DNA of 64,000 nucleotides from Streptomyces sp. RKAG290 (GTDB taxonomy: Bacteria > Actinomycetota > Actinomycetes > Streptomycetales > Streptomycetaceae), in contig NZ_JAJOZC010000001.1 of assembly GCF_023701695.1 (NCBI RefSeq), positions 5,579,894 through 5,643,893 of the forward strand, given 5' to 3'. The notes below the pieces were generated by a model. The model ran no database searches and had not been told where the DNA came from. It worked only from the letters and a program-made list of their open reading frames with translations. The number at the start of each line of letters is the position of its first letter. Within the stretch, counting starts at the first letter, position 1. The position numbers were made by a program, and so were the translations under genes. Of this stretch, positions 39,369 through 48,564 are shown piece after piece.

Positions 39369-41369
39369 GTGCCTTCCCAGGAACCACCGCGCCGCCGGGT
39401 CCCCGGCCCGGCGCGTCCCCGTAACGCGGCGGCCCGCTCCGGCCGCCCCCGGCCCGCCGCCCGCCCCGAGGCACGGCGGCGCCCCTCGTCCGCCGCTCCG
39501 CGCGGGCGGACGCCGCGCAGCCGCTCCGGCCGTCCGCTGCGGCTCGGCAGCCCGCGCCCGCGACTGCGCCTGGTCAGCCTCGCCCTGACGCTCGTCATGA
39601 TCGCGTTCGTCGTCCGGCTCCTCCAGGTCCAGGCCGTCGACGCCCACGCGTACGCCGCCAAGGCCGAGAAGAACCGCTACCTCAGCTACACGGTCGCCGC
39701 CGAGCGGGGCGAGATCACCGACCGCGGCGGCATCGCGCTGGCCACCAGCGTCGACGCGTACGACATCACCGCCGACCCCAAGATGTTCACACCGGCCGAC
39801 AGCAAGGCCCCGGACGCACCTCAGCAGGCGGCCGCCCTGCTCGCCCCCATCCTCGATGCCGACGCCGCCGAGCTGACGAAGAAGCTGGCGAAGCCCCGGA
39901 GCCGGTACGCCGTGCTGGCCCGCAGGCAGACCCCGCAGGTCTGGAAGCAGATCAAGGACCTCAAGTCGGTCTTCGCCGAGAAGGCCTCCAAGGACAAGGC
40001 GGCCGGCGGCCGCGGAGCCAACGTGCTGGCCGGTGTCTTCCAGGAGGCGACCACCAAGCGGGTCTACCCCAACGGCGGGCTCGCCGCCGGGATACTGGGT
40101 TACGTCAACGCCGACGGCAAGGGCGCGGGCGGTCTCGAATCGCAGCTGGACAAGGAGCTCGCGGGCCAGGACGGCACGATCAAGTACGCGCAGTCCGGCG
40201 GCCGCCGGGTGCCCACGGCGGGCACCAAGGAGGTTCCGGCCGTCGCGGGCTCCGACATCGAGCTGACCATCGACCGGGACATCCAGTGGGCGGCCCAGAA
40301 GGCCATCTCCGACCAGGTGGCGAAGTCCAAGGCGGACCGCGGCTACGTGGTCGTGCAGAACACCCGCACCGGCGAGGTGCTCGCCATGGCCAACGCCCCG
40401 GGCTTCGACCCCAACGACCTCTCGCAGGCCGACGCGGCGTCCCTGGGCAACGCGGCGCTCCAGGACGTGTACGAGCCCGGCTCCACCAGCAAGGTCATGT
40501 CCATGGCCGCGGTGCTGGAAGAGGGGGCCGCCACCCCCGGCACGCACGTCACCGTCCCCAACCGGCTGCACCGCGGCGACCGGCTCTTCAAGGACGACAT
40601 CGACCACCCCACCTGGTACCTGACGCTCAACGGCGTACTCGCCAAGTCCAGCAACATCGGCACCATCCTGGCCACCGGACAGCTGGGGAAGACCCAGGCC
40701 GCGGCCAACCGGAAGCTCTACTCCTACCTGCGCAAGTTCGGCATCGGCTCACCGACCGGACTCGGCTACCCGGGTGAGACCCCCGGCATCCTCGCCAAGC
40801 CGCAGGACTGGTCGACCTCGCAGCAGTACACGATCCCGTTCGGCCAGGGCCTCTCGCTCAACGCCGTGCAGGCCGCCTCGATCTACTCCACGATCGCCAA
40901 CGACGGGGTCCGGATCGCACCGACCCTCGTCCGCGGCACCAAGGGCGCCGACGGCCGCTTCGCCGCCGCGGACGCCCCCGAGCAGTCCAGGGTGGTCAGC
41001 AAGAAGACCGCCAGGTCACTCGCGAGCATGCTGGAGTCGGTGGTCGGCGACGAGGAGGGCACCGGAACGAAGGCCAAGATCCCCGGCTACCGCGTCGCGG
41101 GCAAGACCGGTACGGCCAACCGAGTCGATCCGGTGCGCGGCGGCTACCACGGCTACACCGCCTCCTTCGCCGGCTTCGCCCCGGCCGACGATCCTCAGAT
41201 CACCGTCTACTGCGCCATCCAGAACCCGACCAAGGGAAGCTACTTCGGCGGCCAGATCTGCGGCCCGATCTACAAGCAGGTCATGGAATTCGCACTGAAG
41301 ACGCTTCAGACCGCGCCGTCCGGCACCGAGCCGGCCAGGCTGCCGGTGTCCTTCAAACCCGGCGAGTGA
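39369..41369 (+). CDS. ftsI: Septal peptidoglycan transpeptidase FtsI (PBP3)
   Basis: A 666-residue class B penicillin-binding protein that crosslinks septal peptidoglycan. A long basic Arg/Pro-rich cytoplasmic N-terminus, one TM helix (LVSLALTLVMIAFVVRLL), the dimerisation domain (AERGEITDRGG), then the transpeptidase with Ser372 in GSTSK, SSN at 427-429 and KTG from Lys579. GTG 39369 (VPSQEPPRR) has GGCAGG upstream and lies 4 nt after the out-of-frame TGA of ftsL. In the sequence as given it is in frame with ftsL, so an automatic caller will report a fusion. Confidence 0.88.
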   Translation: MPSQEPPRRRVPGPARPRNAAARSGRPRPAARPEARRRPSSAAPRGRTPRSRSGRPLRLGSPRPRLRLVSLALTLVMIAFVVRLLQVQAVDAHAYAAKAEKNRYLSYTVAAERGEITDRGGIALATSVDAYDITADPKMFTPADSKAPDAPQQAAALLAPILDADAAELTKKLAKPRSRYAVLARRQTPQVWKQIKDLKSVFAEKASKDKAAGGRGANVLAGVFQEATTKRVYPNGGLAAGILGYVNADGKGAGGLESQLDKELAGQDGTIKYAQSGGRRVPTAGTKEVPAVAGSDIELTIDRDIQWAAQKAISDQVAKSKADRGYVVVQNTRTGEVLAMANAPGFDPNDLSQADAASLGNAALQDVYEPGSTSKVMSMAAVLEEGAATPGTHVTVPNRLHRGDRLFKDDIDHPTWYLTLNGVLAKSSNIGTILATGQLGKTQAAANRKLYSYLRKFGIGSPTGLGYPGETPGILAKPQDWSTSQQYTIPFGQGLSLNAVQAASIYSTIANDGVRIAPTLVRGTKGADGRFAAADAPEQSRVVSKKTARSLASMLESVVGDEEGTGTKAKIPGYRVAGKTGTANRVDPVRGGYHGYTASFAGFAPADDPQITVYCAIQNPTKGSYFGGQICGPIYKQVMEFALKTLQTAPSGTEPARLPVSFKPGE

Positions 41370-41386
41370 ACTCGGGGAGACCACCA

Positions 41387-43105
41387 GTGACCACCATCAC
41401 CCCCGATCCCGGGAACCGGAACGGGAACCACCGCGACCCCGCCCCCTCACTTCGCGAGAGGCCGGGTGCGCCCGGTACGCTCACCGCCGTGCCCCACGCT
41501 GAACAGTCCCGAACCACCCATAAGGACGCCCCTGTGAACTACCCGGGAGCGCCCCGCCCGGATCGGCTGCGGCCGACCTCCATCGGTGAACTGGCAGCCC
41601 GGCTGGGCGTCGAACCGCCGGGCACCGGCGAAGTCACCGGCATCACCCACGACTCCCGGGCCGTGCGCCCCGGAGACGTGTACGCGGCCCTGCCGGGTGC
41701 CCGGCTCCACGGCGCCGACTTCACCGCCCAGGCGGCCGGCCTCGGCGCGGCCGCCATCCTCACCGACCCGACGGGCGCCGAGCGTGCCACCGCCACCGGA
41801 CTCCCGGTGCTGGTCACCGAGGACCCACGCGGCCGGATGGGCGAACTCGCCGCCGAGATCTACGGACACCCCGGCAGGGACCTGCTGCAGATCGGCATCA
41901 CCGGAACATCCGGCAAGACCACCACGGCCTACCTCATCGAGGGCGGGTTCCGCGGCGCCGGACGCAGCACCGGGCTGATCGGCACCGTGGAGATGCGGAT
42001 CGGCGACGAGCGCATCAAGTCCGAGCGGACCACCCCGGAAGCCACCGACCTGCAGGCCCTGTTCGCCGTCATGCGCGAACGCGGCGTGGAAGCGGTGACC
42101 ATGGAGGTCTCCAGCCACGCTCTGGTGCTCGGCCGGGTCGACGGCTGCACCTTCGACGTGGCCGTCTTCAACAACCTCAGCCCGGAGCACATGGAGTTCC
42201 ACTCCGGGATGGAGGACTACTTCCAGGCCAAGGCGCGGCTGTTCACCCCGCAGCGCAGCAGGCAGGGCGTGGTCAACTTCGACGACGAGTACGGCCGCAG
42301 GCTGATCACCGAGGCCTCCGTCCCGGTCACCACCTTCTCCGCCGAGGGCCACCCGGACGCCGACTGGCGGGCCGAGGACGTCGAGGTCGGCCAGCTCGGC
42401 TCCACCTTCACCGTGGTCGGCCCCAAGGACGAGCGGGCCGCTGCGCACGCCCCGCTGCCCGGCCCCTTCAACGTGGCCAACACCCTGGCCGCGATCGTCA
42501 CCCTCGCCGTCGCCGGCATCGACCCGCAGACCGCGGCCGACGGCGTCGCCGCCGTGCCCGGGGTGCCGGGCCGGCTGGAGCGGATCGACGCCGGACAGCC
42601 GTATCTCGCGCTCGTCGACTACGCGCACAAGACCGACGCCGTCGAGTCGGTGCTCCGCTCACTGCAGAAGGTCACCGAGGGCAAGCTGCACATCGTCCTG
42701 GGCTGCGGCGGTGACCGCGACACCACCAAGCGCGGCCCGATGGGCGCCGCCGCCGCGCGGCTCTCCGACACCGCCGTACTGACCTCGGACAACCCCCGCT
42801 CCGAGGACCCGCTCCGCATCCTCGCCGCCATGCTCGCGGGCGCCGCCGAAGTGCCCGTGCATGAACGCGGTGACGTCCTGGTCGAAGCCGACCGGGCCGC
42901 CGCCATCGCCGCCGCGGTCGGCCGCGCCGGACCCGGCGACACCGTACTCATCGCCGGCAAGGGCCACGAGCAGGGCCAGGACATCCACGGGGTGGTGCGC
43001 CCCTTCGACGACCGGGTGATCCTGCGCGAGGCCATCGAGCGGTCCCTGGAAAACGAGAGCGCCACCCACCGCGCCCCCACCCACGAGAACAACAGTCAGG
43101 GATGA
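41387..43105 (+). CDS. murE: UDP-MurNAc-L-Ala-D-Glu:diaminopimelate ligase
   Basis: About 572 residues. Mur ligase adding DAP to the stem peptide. P-loop GITGTSGKTTTAYL, TMEVSSHAL block, and the DAP-specificity motif DNPR in LTSDNPRSEDP. Several GTG starts are possible: 41366 overlaps the ftsI stop, 41387 has GGGGAG 7 nt upstream (chosen), and a GTG near 41534 gives a family-length N-terminus. The first 50 residues are low complexity. Confidence 0.92.
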   Translation: MTTITPDPGNRNGNHRDPAPSLRERPGAPGTLTAVPHAEQSRTTHKDAPVNYPGAPRPDRLRPTSIGELAARLGVEPPGTGEVTGITHDSRAVRPGDVYAALPGARLHGADFTAQAAGLGAAAILTDPTGAERATATGLPVLVTEDPRGRMGELAAEIYGHPGRDLLQIGITGTSGKTTTAYLIEGGFRGAGRSTGLIGTVEMRIGDERIKSERTTPEATDLQALFAVMRERGVEAVTMEVSSHALVLGRVDGCTFDVAVFNNLSPEHMEFHSGMEDYFQAKARLFTPQRSRQGVVNFDDEYGRRLITEASVPVTTFSAEGHPDADWRAEDVEVGQLGSTFTVVGPKDERAAAHAPLPGPFNVANTLAAIVTLAVAGIDPQTAADGVAAVPGVPGRLERIDAGQPYLALVDYAHKTDAVESVLRSLQKVTEGKLHIVLGCGGDRDTTKRGPMGAAAARLSDTAVLTSDNPRSEDPLRILAAMLAGAAEVPVHERGDVLVEADRAAAIAAAVGRAGPGDTVLIAGKGHEQGQDIHGVVRPFDDRVILREAIERSLENESATHRAPTHENNSQG

Positions 43106-43109
43106 CCAA

Positions 43110-44516
43110 GTGATCACCCTTTCCCTCGCCGAGATCGCCGAAATCGTCGGCGGGCAGCCGCACGACATACCGGATCCGGCAGCAACCGTCAGCGGGCCGG
43201 CCGTCATCGACTCCCGGCAGGTGACGCAAGGCAGCCTGTTCGTCGCCTTCACCGGCGAACGGGTCGACGGTCACGACTACGCCCGGCGCGCCGTCGAGGC
43301 GGGCGCGGCAGTCGTACTGGCCGCACGTCCCGTCGGCGTCCCCGCCATCGTCGTCGACGACGTGGTGGCGGCGCTCGGTGCGCTCGCCCGCAACGTGGTC
43401 CGGCGCCTGGGCACCACCGTGGTCGCCCTCACCGGATCCGCCGGCAAGACCTCCACCAAGGACCTGATCGCCCAGCTCCTGGAGCGCAAGGGCCCCACCG
43501 TCTACCCGGCCGGCAACCTCAACAACGAGATCGGTCTGCCCCTCACCGCACTGCGTGCCACCGAGGAGACCCAGCACCTGGTCCTCGAAATGGGTGCCCG
43601 CTACATCGGCGACATCCGTTACCTCACCGGCCTCGTCCCGCCGCGGATCGGCCTCGTCCTCAACGTCGGAACCGCGCACATCGGCGAGTTCGGCGGCCGT
43701 GCGCAGATCGCCCAGGCCAAGGGCGAGATGGTCGAGTCCCTCCCCGCGGACGGCCTCGCCGTACTCAACGCCGACGACCCGCTCGTACGAGCCATGAGCT
43801 CCCGCACCAAGGCGCGGGTACTGCTCTTCGGCGAAGCCGCGGAAGCGGACGTACGGGGAGAGAACGTGCGCCTCACCGACGACGGCCGCCCCGCGTTCCG
43901 CCTCCACACACCCACCGGGTGCAGCGATGTGACCATGCGCCTGTACGGTGAGCACCACGTGTCGAACGCGCTCGCCGCGGCCGCCGTCGCCCATGAGTTG
44001 GGCCTGTCCGCAGACGAGATCGCCGAGGCGCTCTCCGAGGCGGGCACCCTCTCCCGCTGGCGCATGGAGGTCACCGAGCGTCCGGACGGCGTGACGTTCG
44101 TCAATGACGCCTACAACGCCAACCCCGAATCCATGAAGGCCGCGCTGCGCGCGCTGGCCGCCATGGGGAAGGGGCGTCGTACGTGGGCGGTGCTCGGCCC
44201 GATGGCCGAGCTCGGCGACGCCTCGCTCACCGAGCACGACGCGGTCGGACGGCTTGCCGTCCGGCTCAACGTCAGCAAGCTCGTCGCGGTCGGGGGCAGA
44301 GAAGCCTCCTGGCTGCAACTGGGCGCATACAACGAGGGTTCGTGGGGTGAGGAGTCGGTGCATGTGTCCGACGCGCAGGCTGCCGTCGACCTGTTGCGCA
44401 GTGAACTGCGCCCGGGAGACGTCGTGCTGGTAAAGGCGTCCCGGTCAGCCGGCCTGGAGCAGGTCGCCATGGCACTGCTGGAGAACGCGACCGAGGGCGA
44501 GGTCGCCGGCCGATGA
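43110..44516 (+). CDS. murF: UDP-MurNAc-tripeptide:D-Ala-D-Ala ligase
   Basis: A 468-residue Mur ligase. N-terminal MurF domain SLAEIAEIVGG, P-loop ALTGSAGKTSTKDL, central block VLEMGARYIGDI, and C-terminal VNDAYNANPESMKAAL. GTG 43110 is 4 nt after the murE stop with AGGGA upstream. Confidence 0.95.
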   Translation: MITLSLAEIAEIVGGQPHDIPDPAATVSGPAVIDSRQVTQGSLFVAFTGERVDGHDYARRAVEAGAAVVLAARPVGVPAIVVDDVVAALGALARNVVRRLGTTVVALTGSAGKTSTKDLIAQLLERKGPTVYPAGNLNNEIGLPLTALRATEETQHLVLEMGARYIGDIRYLTGLVPPRIGLVLNVGTAHIGEFGGRAQIAQAKGEMVESLPADGLAVLNADDPLVRAMSSRTKARVLLFGEAAEADVRGENVRLTDDGRPAFRLHTPTGCSDVTMRLYGEHHVSNALAAAAVAHELGLSADEIAEALSEAGTLSRWRMEVTERPDGVTFVNDAYNANPESMKAALRALAAMGKGRRTWAVLGPMAELGDASLTEHDAVGRLAVRLNVSKLVAVGGREASWLQLGAYNEGSWGEESVHVSDAQAAVDLLRSELRPGDVVLVKASRSAGLEQVAMALLENATEGEVAGR

Positions 44517-45583
44517 GGCAGATCCTCTTCGCAGGGGCCATCGGGCTCTTCCTGACCCTGGTCGGTACCCCGCTGCTGATCAAGCTGCTGGCCCGCAAGG
44601 GATACGGGCAGTTCATCCGGGACGACGGCCCGCGCAGCCACGGATCGAAGAAGGGCACGCCCACGATGGGCGGCATCGCCTTCATCCTGGCGACGATCAT
44701 CGCGTACATCCTGGCCAAGGTGATCACCGGCGAGGACATGCGCTTCTCCGGCGTGCTGGTCCTCTTCCTGATGTCCGGCATGGGACTCGTCGGCTTCCTC
44801 GACGACTACATCAAGATCGTCAAGCAGCGTTCGCTGGGCCTGCGCGCCAAGGCGAAGATGGCCGGTCAGCTGATCGTCGGCATCGCCTTCGCGGTGCTCT
44901 CGCTCCAGTTCGCCGACGCCCGCGGCAACACCCCCGCCTCCACCAAGCTCTCGTTCGTCGAGGACTTCGGCTGGTCGATCGGGCCGGTGCTGTTCGTGGT
45001 CTGGGCGCTCTTCATGATTCTCGCCATGTCCAACGGCGTGAACCTGACGGACGGTCTGGACGGCCTCGCCACCGGCGCGTCCGTGATGGTCTTCGGCGCG
45101 TACACCTTCATCGGGCTCTGGCAGTTCCAGGAGTCCTGCGCCAACGCGAACACCCTGACCAACCCGAGCGCCTGTTTCGTGGTACGAGATCCGCTGGACC
45201 TCGCGGTCGTGGCCTCCGCACTGATGGGTTCCTGCTTCGGCTTCCTGTGGTGGAACACCTCGCCCGCCAAGATCTTCATGGGTGACACCGGTTCGCTCGC
45301 CCTCGGCGGCGCGCTCGCGGGTCTGGCGATCTGCTCCCGCACCGAGTTCCTGATGGCGGTGCTCGGCGGCCTCTTCGTGATGATCACGATGTCCGTCGTG
45401 ATCCAGGTCGGCTCGTTCAAGATGACCGGCAAGCGGGTCTTCCGGATGGCGCCGCTCCAGCACCACTTCGAACTCAAGGGGTGGTCCGAAGTCCTTGTCG
45501 TGGTCCGCTTCTGGATCATCCAGGGCATGTGCGTGATCGTCGGTCTCGGCCTCTTCTACGCAGGATGGGCAGCCAAGAAGTGA
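44513..45583 (+). CDS. mraY: Phospho-MurNAc-pentapeptide translocase
   Basis: A 356-residue integral membrane enzyme with about ten TM helices making lipid I from undecaprenyl phosphate and UDP-MurNAc-pentapeptide. Conserved GTPTMGGIAF, the Asp-Asp pair in GFLDDYIKI, NLTDGLDGLA, FMGDTGSLALGG and PLQHHFELKGW. ATGA overlap with murF. Confidence 0.96.
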   Translation: MRQILFAGAIGLFLTLVGTPLLIKLLARKGYGQFIRDDGPRSHGSKKGTPTMGGIAFILATIIAYILAKVITGEDMRFSGVLVLFLMSGMGLVGFLDDYIKIVKQRSLGLRAKAKMAGQLIVGIAFAVLSLQFADARGNTPASTKLSFVEDFGWSIGPVLFVVWALFMILAMSNGVNLTDGLDGLATGASVMVFGAYTFIGLWQFQESCANANTLTNPSACFVVRDPLDLAVVASALMGSCFGFLWWNTSPAKIFMGDTGSLALGGALAGLAICSRTEFLMAVLGGLFVMITMSVVIQVGSFKMTGKRVFRMAPLQHHFELKGWSEVLVVVRFWIIQGMCVIVGLGLFYAGWAAKK

Positions 45584-46998
45584 GCAACGTGGACTGGCAG
45601 GGCAAGCACGTCACGGTCGCCGGACTCGGGGTCTCCGGGATCCCGGCGGCCCGGGTGCTGCACGGCCTCGGCGCCGTCGTCACCGTGGTCAACGACGGCG
45701 ACGACGAGCGCTCCCGCGCCCAGGCCGCGGAGCTCCGGGCGCAGGGCGTCTCCGTACGCCTGGGCGACGGGGACACCCTGCCCGAGTCCACCGAACTCAT
45801 CGTCACCGCCCCGGGCTGGAAGCCCGACAAGCCGCTCTTCGCCGCGGCCGCCGAGGCGGGCGTCCCGGTCTGGGGCGACGTCGAACTCGCCTGGCGGCTG
45901 CGCGGGCCCGGCGCGGCCCCCTGGCTCGCGGTCACCGGCACCAACGGCAAGACCACGACGGTACGGATGCTCGCCTCGATCCTCGCCGCGGCAGGGCTGC
46001 GTACCGCCGCGGTCGGCAACATCGGGGTCTCGCTGCTGGACGCGGTCCTCGGCGAGGAGAAGTACGACGTCCTCGCCGTCGAGCTCTCCAGCTACCAGCT
46101 GCACTGGTCGCCCTCGCTGCGCGCCCACTCCGCGGCCGTCCTCAACCTGGCCCCCGACCACCTCGACTGGCACGGTTCCATGGAGGCGTACGTCGCCGAC
46201 AAGGGCCGCATCTACGAGGGCAACAGCGTCGCCTGCGTCTACAACGCCGCGGACGGGGCCACCGAGGACCTGGTGCGCGCGGCGGACGTCGAGGAGGGCT
46301 GCCGGGCGATCGGCTTCACCCTCGGCACCCCCGGGCCCTCCCAGCTCGGGGTAGTCGACGGCATCCTCGTCGACCGCGCGTTCGTGACGAACCGGCAGAA
46401 GCAGGCCCAGGAGCTCGCCGAGGTCGCGGACGTGAACCCGCCCGCCCCGCACAACATCGCCAACGCCCTCGCGGCCGCGGCGCTGGCCCGTGCCTTCGGG
46501 GTGGAGCCGGCCGCCGTGCGCGACGGGCTGCGGGCCTTCCGCCCCGACCCGCACCGCATCGAGCACGTCGCGGAGGCCGGCGGGGTCACGTACATCGACG
46601 ACTCCAAGGCCACCAACACCCACGCCGCCGAGGCCTCCCTGGCGTCCTACGACCCGATCGTCTGGATCGCCGGCGGGCTGGCCAAGGGTGCCGCCTTCGA
46701 CGAGCTGGTCACCGGGTGCGCGAAGCGCCTGCGGGGCGTCGTCCTGATGGGCGCCGACCGGGCGCTGATCCGCGAAGCCCTCACGCGACACGCGCCCGAG
46801 GTCCCGGTGGTCGACCTCGACCGGACCGACACTGGGGCGATGTCCGAGGCGGTCCGCGAGGCGGCACGGCTCGCCCGGCCGGGAGACACCGTACTGATGG
46901 CTCCGGCCTGCGCCTCGATGGACATGTTCGTCAATTACAACAAGCGGGGCGAGGCCTTCGCGGACGCCGTCCGCGCACTCGCCGCCGAGAGCGCCTGA
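45580..46998 (+). CDS. murD: UDP-MurNAc-L-Ala:D-Glu ligase
   Basis: A 472-residue Mur ligase. N-terminal Rossmann VTVAGLGVSGIPAARVL, P-loop VTGTNGKTTTVRML, ELSSYQLH, and C-terminal YIDDSKATNTHA. GTG 45580 overlaps the mraY stop as GTGA; GTG 45589 and ATG 45565 are alternatives. Confidence 0.94.
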   Translation: MSNVDWQGKHVTVAGLGVSGIPAARVLHGLGAVVTVVNDGDDERSRAQAAELRAQGVSVRLGDGDTLPESTELIVTAPGWKPDKPLFAAAAEAGVPVWGDVELAWRLRGPGAAPWLAVTGTNGKTTTVRMLASILAAAGLRTAAVGNIGVSLLDAVLGEEKYDVLAVELSSYQLHWSPSLRAHSAAVLNLAPDHLDWHGSMEAYVADKGRIYEGNSVACVYNAADGATEDLVRAADVEEGCRAIGFTLGTPGPSQLGVVDGILVDRAFVTNRQKQAQELAEVADVNPPAPHNIANALAAAALARAFGVEPAAVRDGLRAFRPDPHRIEHVAEAGGVTYIDDSKATNTHAAEASLASYDPIVWIAGGLAKGAAFDELVTGCAKRLRGVVLMGADRALIREALTRHAPEVPVVDLDRTDTGAMSEAVREAARLARPGDTVLMAPACASMDMFVNYNKRGEAFADAVRALAAESA

Positions 46999-47115
46999 CG
47001 GACCCGGCCTCCGCGTCGTAACGTCCCGGAACAACCCGGGTACGCACGGCTGTGCCGCGGGCGCGGGCCCCCGGCGCCGAAGCCCCGGGCACGAGCAGTG
47101 GAGGGGACAGGGACC

Positions 47116-48558
47116 ATGCCGGCCGAAGAGAGCTCTGCCGCACGTGGCGCAGATCGCTCACGGGCGACCTCGGCGATCAGCCGGGCGCTCCGTCCACCCC
47201 TGCTCGCGGCCGGTGACGGACCCCTGCCCGCAGGCCTCGCCCTGCGCGTCGGGTCGGCCGCCGGCTCCCGGCGGCCCCCCGCGGCACGCTCCAGGACCAC
47301 GGGCGGCCCCCGCACCCCCCGTGGCGGCGGTGTCCGACGGCTCTACGAGCAGGCACGGCGGGCCTGGGACCGCCCACTGACCGCCTACTACCTGATCCTG
47401 GGCGCCGGGCTGCTGATCACCGTGCTCGGCCTGGTGATGGTCTACTCCGCCTCGATGATCAAGGCCCTGGAGCTCGACAAGCCCGGCACCTACTTCTTCC
47501 GCAAGCAGTTCCTCGCCGCCGTCATCGGCGCCGGACTGATGGCGCTCGCTGCCCGGATGCCCGCCAAGCTGCACCGGGCCATGTCCTACCCCCTGCTGAT
47601 GGGCGCCGTCTTCCTGATGGTGCTGGTCCAGGTGCCGGGGATAGGGATGTCGGTCAACGGCAACCGGAACTGGCTCTACCTCGGCGGCCCCTTCCAGCTC
47701 CAGCCCAGTGAGTTCGGCAAGCTCGCCCTCGTCCTGTGGGGGGCCGATCTGCTCGCCCGCAAGCAGGACAGGCGGCTGCTGACCCAGTGGAAGCACATGC
47801 TCGTGCCGCTCGTCCCGGTCGCCTTCATGCTGCTCGGGCTGATCATGCTCGGCGGTGACATGGGCACTGCGATCATTCTCACTGCGATCCTGTTCGGCCT
47901 GCTCTGGCTGGCCGGGGCACCCACCCGGCTGTTCGCCGGAGTGCTCGCCACCGCCGGACTGATCGGGTTCCTGCTGATCAAGACCAGTCCGAACCGGATG
48001 TCCAGGCTCGACTGCATGGGGGCCAGCGAACCGGGCCCGGGCGGCTCGTGCTGGCAGGCCGTGCACGGCATCTACGCTCTGGCGTCCGGCGGATGGTTCG
48101 GATCCGGGCTCGGTGCGAGTGTGGAAAAGTGGGGCCAACTACCGGAACCACACACCGACTTCATCTTCGCCATCACCGGGGAGGAACTGGGGTTGGCGGG
48201 GACGCTGTCGGTACTCGCCCTCTTCGCGGCTCTAGGCTATGCGGGTATCCGCGTGGCCGGACGCACGGAGGACCCCTTCGTGAGGTACGCAGCGGGAGGT
48301 GTGACCACCTGGATCACGGCTCAGGCCGTGATCAACATCGGTGCGGTGCTCGGCCTGCTGCCGATCGCCGGTGTCCCGCTCCCGCTGTTCTCCTACGGGG
48401 GGTCGGCCCTGCTGCCGACCATGTTCGCTGTCGGGCTGCTGATCGCGTTCGCGCGAGAGGATCCCGCCGCGAAGGCGGCCCTGGCCATGCGGAGGCCCGG
48501 GGTGAGATGGAAGACGATGAGACGGCGCATCAAGAAGCGTCCGTCCGGAGAGCGGTGA
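47116..48558 (+). CDS. ftsW: SEDS glycosyltransferase FtsW
   Basis: A 480-residue septal peptidoglycan polymerase with ten TM helices after an 80-residue basic, Arg/Pro-rich N-terminus. SEDS blocks: NGNRNWLYLGGPFQLQPSEFGKL, GGDMGTAIILT, and C-terminal GVPLPLFSYGGSALLPTM. It works with FtsI, encoded upstream. ATG 47116 lies behind GGAGGGG and AGGGACC; a GTG at 47098 is possible. A 117-nt gap separates it from murD. Confidence 0.93.
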   Translation: MPAEESSAARGADRSRATSAISRALRPPLLAAGDGPLPAGLALRVGSAAGSRRPPAARSRTTGGPRTPRGGGVRRLYEQARRAWDRPLTAYYLILGAGLLITVLGLVMVYSASMIKALELDKPGTYFFRKQFLAAVIGAGLMALAARMPAKLHRAMSYPLLMGAVFLMVLVQVPGIGMSVNGNRNWLYLGGPFQLQPSEFGKLALVLWGADLLARKQDRRLLTQWKHMLVPLVPVAFMLLGLIMLGGDMGTAIILTAILFGLLWLAGAPTRLFAGVLATAGLIGFLLIKTSPNRMSRLDCMGASEPGPGGSCWQAVHGIYALASGGWFGSGLGASVEKWGQLPEPHTDFIFAITGEELGLAGTLSVLALFAALGYAGIRVAGRTEDPFVRYAAGGVTTWITAQAVINIGAVLGLLPIAGVPLPLFSYGGSALLPTMFAVGLLIAFAREDPAAKAALAMRRPGVRWKTMRRRIKKRPSGER

Positions 48559-48564
48559 ATTTCG

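Noticed and set aside
45481..45579. Longer MurD N-terminus from the open frame start
   Set aside because: It overlaps mraY by 100 bp and lacks the family N-terminus; GTGA coupling at 45580 is a better start.
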